9,735 nt of DNA from an uncultured Slackia sp. (GTDB lineage: Bacteria; Actinomycetota; Coriobacteriia; Coriobacteriales; Eggerthellaceae): contig CAKUIK010000060.1 in NCBI GenBank assembly GCA_934661005.1, positions 1 to 9,735 on the forward strand, in the 5' to 3' direction. Positions 5,996 to 9,735 of the stretch are shown here, piece by piece. The notes beneath the pieces are model-generated. The model had not been told where the DNA came from. It did not search any database and saw nothing but the letters and a program-made list of their open reading frames with translations. The translations under genes were made by a program, and so were the position numbers. Position 1 is the first letter of the stretch, and each line of letters opens with the position of its first letter.

Positions 5996-6076
5996 GTCTT
6001 GCATTGCCTGAGATGATGGCGCATTTGAGGATGAGGGGCGACGCGGAATAAAGGGTACCTTGACGATTTCCTGGCC

Positions 6077-7534
6077 CTATTCAGTCACCTCGACGCCGTT
6101 CTTTTCGATTACGTGCACGTTTTCCCCACGCTTCGGATTGCGGATTTTCAGCACGCCGAAGATAAGGGCAACCAGGCCGATAGCGGCGCACGCCATATAG
6201 GCGGCACTCGTTCCCGCCGCGGTTGCGGCCTTTGCTGCCATGCCTTGGCCCAAGGAGCTCGCAGTGACGCTCGTCATAAGAGTTACCACAAGGGCTGTGC
6301 CCAAGCCGCCGGCTACTTGGCGACCCGTATTTGCGATGGCGTTGCCGTGGGCGATTTTGTCGTTGGAAAGCGCGTTAATGCCCCAGGTGTTCACGGGCAT
6401 GTTCGCAAGCGCTTGGCCCGCGGCCTGTGCTGCGCACAGCACGGCTACAAGAACGATTGACGATTCGGCGTTCATGCGCGAGAGCGCGAACAAGGCGACG
6501 GTCATAAGCGCGAGGCCTCCCACGGAAATACCGCGCGGTCCGAATTTGTCGAAAACAACGCCGGAGATGGGGCTAATAAGAATGCCGACTGCCGCCGCAG
6601 GCAACATGACGATGCCCGTTTCGAGCGCAGATGCGCCCATGGCCGTTTGGAGCAGAATGGGGAGCAGCGTGTTGGTGACGAGGCACGCCGCATTGATGAG
6701 CGTTACCACGATGGCAGCCACGGCGAAGTCGCTCGACTTCAGGCAGCGCAAATCGAGCAGTGGTTCGTCGAGCGCGAGCTGGCGTCTGACGAATGCGACT
6801 AGGCATACGACGCCTGCGAGAATGGTGCCGAGCACAGCGACGCTCGTCCAGCCAAGCGACGATGCGCTCGAGAATCCGTAAAGCAGGCCGCCGAATGCGA
6901 TGGTCGAAAGCGCGATGGACGTGACGTCGAGCTTGGGGCGTTTCGCTTCGCCGACGTTTTCGAGCAGGAAGATGCCGCTGAGCAGCACGATAATGGCGAG
7001 CGGCACGATGCATCCAAGCGTAACGCGCCAGCCGTACGTGTCGATGATAGCTCCGCCAAGCACGGGGCCAACAGCAGGGCCGGCCGACATCACAATGCCG
7101 GCAACGCCCATGGCCGTGCCGCGTTTCTCAACAGGGAAAACGAGCATGGGCACAACTGAGACGAGCGGCAGGAGCACGCCTGAGGCGGCTGCTTGCAGCA
7201 CGCGTCCGCAAATGAGCGGGAAGAACGTTGGGGCTGCGGCGCAGAGTGCCGTTCCCGCGGAGAAGGTCGCCGTTGCGGCGAAGAAGAGCGCGCGGGTCGA
7301 GAACCTATCAATCAAAAATGCCGAGACGGGCACCATGATGCCGCTTACGAGCGGATAGATTGACATGATCCATTGCGCGGTTGAGGCGTCGATGCTGAAA
7401 TCGGCCATGATCGCGGGCAGGGCGGGTGACATAACGGTTTGGTTCAGCAGCGCCAAGAACGCACCGAATACTACGACTCCTACGATGCGTACTTGTCGAG
7501 CGGTTGTTTTTCCAGAAGCGTGTGCGGTGGTCAA
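6077..7534 (-). CDS. MFS multidrug exporter, DHA2 (EmrB/QacA, LmrB-like) family
   Basis: This 485-residue integral membrane protein should exchange protons for drugs or other toxic compounds across the cytoplasmic membrane. The first helix leads into LLNQTVMSPALPAIMADF (29-46), the family's signature with asparagine in place of the common aspartate, as in LmrB-type members. A divergent motif A loop, LIDRFSTRALF (74-84), follows helix 2. Antiporter motif C, GIVMSAGPAVGPVLGG (146-161), lies in helix 5. Length and hydrophobic periodicity fit 14 helices, though I have not counted every one. The best start is TTG 7534: AAGGAG (7545-7540) lies five bases upstream and the membrane domain begins soon after. 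The longer frame from ATG 7612 adds a basic stretch with no function in view. The substrate is unknown. It is divergent from serA and has no adjacent regulator gene. Confidence 0.9.
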   Translation of the reverse strand: MTTAHASGKTTARQVRIVGVVVFGAFLALLNQTVMSPALPAIMADFSIDASTAQWIMSIYPLVSGIMVPVSAFLIDRFSTRALFFAATATFSAGTALCAAAPTFFPLICGRVLQAAASGVLLPLVSVVPMLVFPVEKRGTAMGVAGIVMSAGPAVGPVLGGAIIDTYGWRVTLGCIVPLAIIVLLSGIFLLENVGEAKRPKLDVTSIALSTIAFGGLLYGFSSASSLGWTSVAVLGTILAGVVCLVAFVRRQLALDEPLLDLRCLKSSDFAVAAIVVTLINAACLVTNTLLPILLQTAMGASALETGIVMLPAAAVGILISPISGVVFDKFGPRGISVGGLALMTVALFALSRMNAESSIVLVAVLCAAQAAGQALANMPVNTWGINALSNDKIAHGNAIANTGRQVAGGLGTALVVTLMTSVTASSLGQGMAAKAATAAGTSAAYMACAAIGLVALIFGVLKIRNPKRGENVHVIEKNGVEVTE

Positions 7535-7615
7535 AAGGTCTCCTTCGTTTGAGGTTTGAGTGCAAAAGGCGAGGCGCCGCGCATGGCGACGTTTGAAGGC
7601 GTGATGCGGCAACCG

Positions 7616-7647
7616 CTCAATATGAGTGGCGCATCTGTCTATGAAAA
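7616..7647 (-). promoter_or_regulatory. Possible exporter promoter with small palindrome
   Basis: On the minus strand TTTTCA (7647-7642), a 17-base spacer and CATATT (7624-7619) match a housekeeping promoter at four of six bases in each hexamer. CTCA-ATA-TGAG (7616-7626) overlaps the -10 element and could be a half-operator. The leader to the TTG start would be about 75 bases. The match is modest and other start points are possible. Confidence 0.3.
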
Positions 7648-7735
7648 ATGGAAGTATCCTCAGATCAGCATCGAGGAAAGTGAGGGTGCCACGGGGGCGT
7701 GCGAAGAGAGCCCTTCCTGAGTGCGGAAGGAATCT

Positions 7736-7774
7736 ATGCGGCGCAAGTGCCGATATATGCGAGCGAGTTCATGA
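7736..7774 (+). CDS. Possible 12-codon leader peptide
   Basis: A short open frame reads MRRKCRYMRASS and stops at TGA (7772-7774). It has a strong ribosome-binding site, GGAAGGA (7725-7731), four bases upstream, placed inside a six-pair hairpin (7712-7730). Its last codons overlap the first arm of the inverted repeat at 7768. That layout could let translation influence the folding downstream, but no promoter is evident for it and the serA promoter lies beyond it. It may be a chance frame. Confidence 0.2.
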   Translation: MRRKCRYMRASS

Positions 7775-7844
7775 AACATAGCGACGGGCAACCTTACCAA
7801 AGCGTTGTGTCGCGTCGCAAGGACGCGCAAGCTATGTTCATGAA
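7768..7844. repeat. Large inverted repeat with paired TTCATGAA palindromes
   Basis: TTCATGAAACATAGC (7768-7782) pairs with GCTATGTTCATGAA (7831-7844), perfect apart from one bulged A. Each arm contains the self-palindrome TTCATGAA. Between them CGCGTC (7811-7816) pairs with GACGCG (7822-7827) around GCAAG. It could be a pair of operators for a dimeric regulator of the divergent genes, or an RNA structure. It ends 73 bases before the serA -10 element. Confidence 0.65.
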
Positions 7845-7917
7845 TCGTTAATTTGCCGCCCACAAGATGCCCTACGCTCGCTTGCCGAGGATTTCGCTAT
7901 TGGAAACGAAGCGTGGG

Positions 7918-7923
7918 TATAAT
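7918..7923 (+). promoter_or_regulatory. serA promoter -10 element
   Basis: TATAAT is a perfect -10 hexamer. The -35 region has no good match at 16-18 bases (CGCTAT at 17), so the promoter may need an activator. It gives a leader of about 64 bases before the serA start codon at 7994. Confidence 0.6.
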
Positions 7924-7993
7924 CGACGAATCTCTTATAACAAAATGCGCACCCGTGCTACGCGGGCGCGATCGCGGTGAAAGGCGAATCGCA

Positions 7994-9556
7994 ATGAAGA
8001 TTCTGGTGACCGACAAAATCGTCGACGAGGGCATCGACATCTTGAAGGGGAAGGGCTACGAGGTCGATGAGCGCTTCGATCTGACCCCCGGCGAGCTGCT
8101 CGAGTGCGTTGGTTCTTACGACGCCCTTATCGTTCGCTCAGCCACTCAGGTGACGCGCGAGGTCATTGAGGCCGCAACGAACTGCAAAATAATCGGTCGC
8201 GCGGGCGTGACGTGCGATAACATCGACGTCGATGCCGCAAGCGAGCACGGCATTCCCGTGTGCAACGTTCCTACGAGCAATATCGTCTCGGCGGCTGAGC
8301 ACACCATGGCCCTCATGCTTTCTGCGGCGCGTGAAATCCCTGCTGCCGATGCAGCCCTGCGAGCAGGCGAATTCGCCCGCGACCGTTTCATGGGGCATGA
8401 GCTCTACGAAAAGACGCTCGCCATTTTCGGCCTTGGACGCATCGGCGGCCTTGTCGCCGAGCGCGCCCACGCGTTCGGCATGCGCGTCATTGGCTTCGAC
8501 CCCTATTGTTCGGCGGCACGTGCGAGCCAGCTCGGTGTGGTTTTGTACGATTCCTTGGATGAAGTGCTCCCCATCGCCGATTTCATTACCGTGCATGTTC
8601 CGCGTACCGATGGCACCTACCATATGTTTGCGGCCGAGCAATTCGCCCGCATGAAAGACGGCGTCGTCATTGTGAATACGGCGCGCGGCGGGGTTATCGA
8701 CGAGAAGGCCCTGTCCGACTTCATGGCCGCCGGCCGTGTTTTCGCGTGCGGCATTGACATGCTTGAGGCTGAGCCTACCGCCGAAACGCCTCTCGCCGAA
8801 TTCGACCGCGCCGTGCTCACGCCCCATTTGGGCGCCAATACGCTTGAGGCTCAAATGCGCGCTGGCGTGAATATTGCACGCTATGTGGCGAATGGTCTCG
8901 AAGGCCTTGTGGTACCCACGGTTGTGAACATGGTGTCCAAAGAGGTCGACGAAGCAGCGGCCGCTTACATTCCTGCCTGCCAAATGTGCGGCAGTGTGCT
9001 TGCGCAGCTCGCGCGTGAAGTTCCCAAGGCGCTTTCCATCGTGGCGGCAGGCCCGTGCGCAGGCGATATGCAGGTGCTTTCGGCGGCGACGCTTTCGGGC
9101 ATGCTGTCTCGCGAGGGCCAGGCGAGCGTGTCGACCGAGAACGCCGAAGCCTCTGCGCGCCGCCATGGCATCAAGATGGAAGCTCAGCAGGCGAGCGATT
9201 CGCGCGGCTACGACTCCATCGTGAGCATGGAGGCCGACGGCCTTGAGGTTTCTGCCACCGTGCCGGGCGCGCACCGCGAGACCCATGTCGTTTCGATTCT
9301 CGGCTATCGTCTCGATGTGGTGCCGGGCGACCATGCGTTGGTATTCACCTATGCCGATGAGCCTGGCCAGGTGGGTCGCATGGGCACGATTCTGGGCGAA
9401 GAAGGCATCAATATTTCGACGATGGCCATTGGCAAGCGAGCCGATTGTAATGAGGTGCTCGTGTTCCTCAACGTTGAAACCGAGCCTTCGCCCGAGGTTA
9501 TCGATCGCGTCGCACAGGCTATCGATGCGACGAATTCCTGGGCGATTCGTTTGTAA
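7994..9556 (+). CDS. serA: D-3-phosphoglycerate dehydrogenase
   Basis: SerA oxidises 3-phosphoglycerate with NAD+ to 3-phosphohydroxypyruvate, the first step of serine synthesis in the cytoplasm. At 520 residues it is the long form with three regions. The substrate and NAD domains (1-305) include RAGVTCDNIDVDAASEHGIP (69-88), the nucleotide loop GLGRIG (146-151) and the catalytic set R231 (NTARGGVID), E260 (EAEP) and H278 (TPHLGAN). An intervening domain (about 315-440) matches the ASB domain of actinobacterial and Bacillus enzymes. A C-terminal ACT domain (about 448-520, FTYADEPGQVGRMGTILGEEGINI) normally senses serine and gives feedback inhibition. ATG 7994 was chosen because GAAAGG (7979-7984) lies nine bases upstream and MKILVTDKI is the usual start; an upstream frame to 7853 would span the promoter. 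It appears monocistronic. Confidence 0.97.
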   Translation: MKILVTDKIVDEGIDILKGKGYEVDERFDLTPGELLECVGSYDALIVRSATQVTREVIEAATNCKIIGRAGVTCDNIDVDAASEHGIPVCNVPTSNIVSAAEHTMALMLSAAREIPAADAALRAGEFARDRFMGHELYEKTLAIFGLGRIGGLVAERAHAFGMRVIGFDPYCSAARASQLGVVLYDSLDEVLPIADFITVHVPRTDGTYHMFAAEQFARMKDGVVIVNTARGGVIDEKALSDFMAAGRVFACGIDMLEAEPTAETPLAEFDRAVLTPHLGANTLEAQMRAGVNIARYVANGLEGLVVPTVVNMVSKEVDEAAAAYIPACQMCGSVLAQLAREVPKALSIVAAGPCAGDMQVLSAATLSGMLSREGQASVSTENAEASARRHGIKMEAQQASDSRGYDSIVSMEADGLEVSATVPGAHRETHVVSILGYRLDVVPGDHALVFTYADEPGQVGRMGTILGEEGINISTMAIGKRADCNEVLVFLNVETEPSPEVIDRVAQAIDATNSWAIRL

Positions 9557-9580
9557 TTCCGATTCGTTCACTTCGCGGTT

Positions 9581-9643
9581 CGAGGCGTCGATTGGCGCAA
9601 ATAGGCGGTGCCTGTTTGCCTTCACGGCGCCTCGGCTGCATTT
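9581..9643 (+). terminator. Weak candidate terminator after serA
   Basis: CGAGGCG (9581-9587) can pair with CGCCTCG (9629-9635) across a loop of about 40 bases, followed shortly by CATTTTATT (9639-9647). The long loop makes this a poor intrinsic terminator, and no better one is seen after serA. Confidence 0.25.
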
Positions 9644-9658
9644 TATTGGGTGTTCTAA

Positions 9659-9734
9659 GGTTGATTTTCATTGTTAGCCGGACACTTGCGGCGCAAATAG
9701 GGTTTTCGCAGTTAGCAGGACGGGCGCTCGCGCG
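9659..9734. repeat. Right arm of the 76-bp perfect inverted repeat
   Basis: This is the exact reverse complement of 1-76, one base from the window edge. It contains GTTAGCCGGAC (9673-9683) and GTTAGCAGGAC (9711-9721), and the palindrome TTGCGGCGCAA (9686-9696). On the plus strand one frame (LIFIVSRTLAAQIGFSQLAG, from 9661) is open to the window end. A fragment of the repeat, GGCGCAAATAGG (9690-9701), also occurs alone at 9594-9605. Confidence 0.9.
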
Positions 9735-9735
9735 C

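Larger units (their letters stand above)
7535..7993. other. Structured 459-bp intergenic region between exporter and serA
   Basis: This gap separates two divergent genes and holds at least two promoters and several inverted repeats, listed separately. I found no convincing protein gene longer than 12 codons. A minus-strand frame at 7660-7863 (67 residues) has no ribosome-binding site I can see and runs antisense through the repeats, so I do not call it. Further elements are a six-pair hairpin CCTTCC/GGAAGG (7712-7717 with 7725-7730) and the large inverted repeat at 7768-7844. Confidence 0.6.

Noticed and set aside
5143..6024. 293-residue open frame antisense to prmC
   Set aside because: It runs through the bidirectional terminator and opposite the PrmC catalytic motifs, with no motif of its own.
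7660..7863. 67-residue minus-strand frame in the exporter/serA gap
   Set aside because: No ribosome-binding site is visible and it spans the inverted repeats. It would need homologues to be credible.
8138..9625. 495-residue open frame antisense to serA
   Set aside because: It covers most of a well-supported dehydrogenase gene on the opposite strand. Its composition (rich in His and Arg) is typical of shadow frames, and no family motif is seen.
1..9735. Transposon or integrative element reading of the terminal repeats
   Set aside because: There is no transposase, integrase or relaxase, and the contents are housekeeping genes. I could not check for target-site duplications because the window ends at the repeats.

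Overview
The window is GC-rich bacterial chromosome carrying housekeeping and small accessory genes. The protein style (a GRRGLGAL-type universal stress protein, an actinobacterial-looking long 3-phosphoglycerate dehydrogenase, RF1 with PrmC) suggests Actinomycetota, most likely the class Coriobacteriia (Eggerthellaceae-like). That assignment rests on my impression of the protein sequences, not on a marker search. There are no rRNA or tRNA genes, transposases, CRISPR arrays or recognisable antiviral genes.

Layout from left to right. The first 76 bases are one arm of a perfect inverted repeat whose other arm closes the window. A plus-strand DUF523 gene follows (269-715), then an unrecognised single-pass membrane protein (828-1505) ending in a strong terminator. 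A bidirectional hairpin separates it from a convergent minus-strand universal stress protein (1669-2154). Next come two divergent regulators: a 69-residue XRE-like protein on the minus strand (2341-2550) and an S24-type self-cleaving repressor on the plus strand (2674-3333). Between them lies a perfect 19-bp palindrome, so the arrangement resembles a phage-type switch with no phage genes around it.

The translation-termination pair follows on the plus strand: prfA (RF1, 3454-4515) and prmC (4744-5832), whose product methylates the GGQ glutamine of RF1. prmC appears to have its own promoter, and a terminator-like hairpin begins at the predicted transcription start. A bidirectional terminator (5953-5988) separates it from a convergent minus-strand 14-TM-type MFS drug exporter (6077-7534, TTG start). 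A 459-bp intergenic region with nested inverted repeats and a possible 12-codon leader ORF lies between the exporter and the divergent serA gene (7994-9556), which catalyses the first step of serine synthesis. The right repeat arm ends the window.

Most of this is ordinary core genome, and I do not see a convincing new multi-gene system. The points most worth checking are the inverted repeat bounding the whole segment, the isolated XRE/S24 switch with its operator, the hairpin fused to the prmC ribosome-binding site, the roughly 70-residue insertion in PrmC, and the structured exporter/serA intergenic region.
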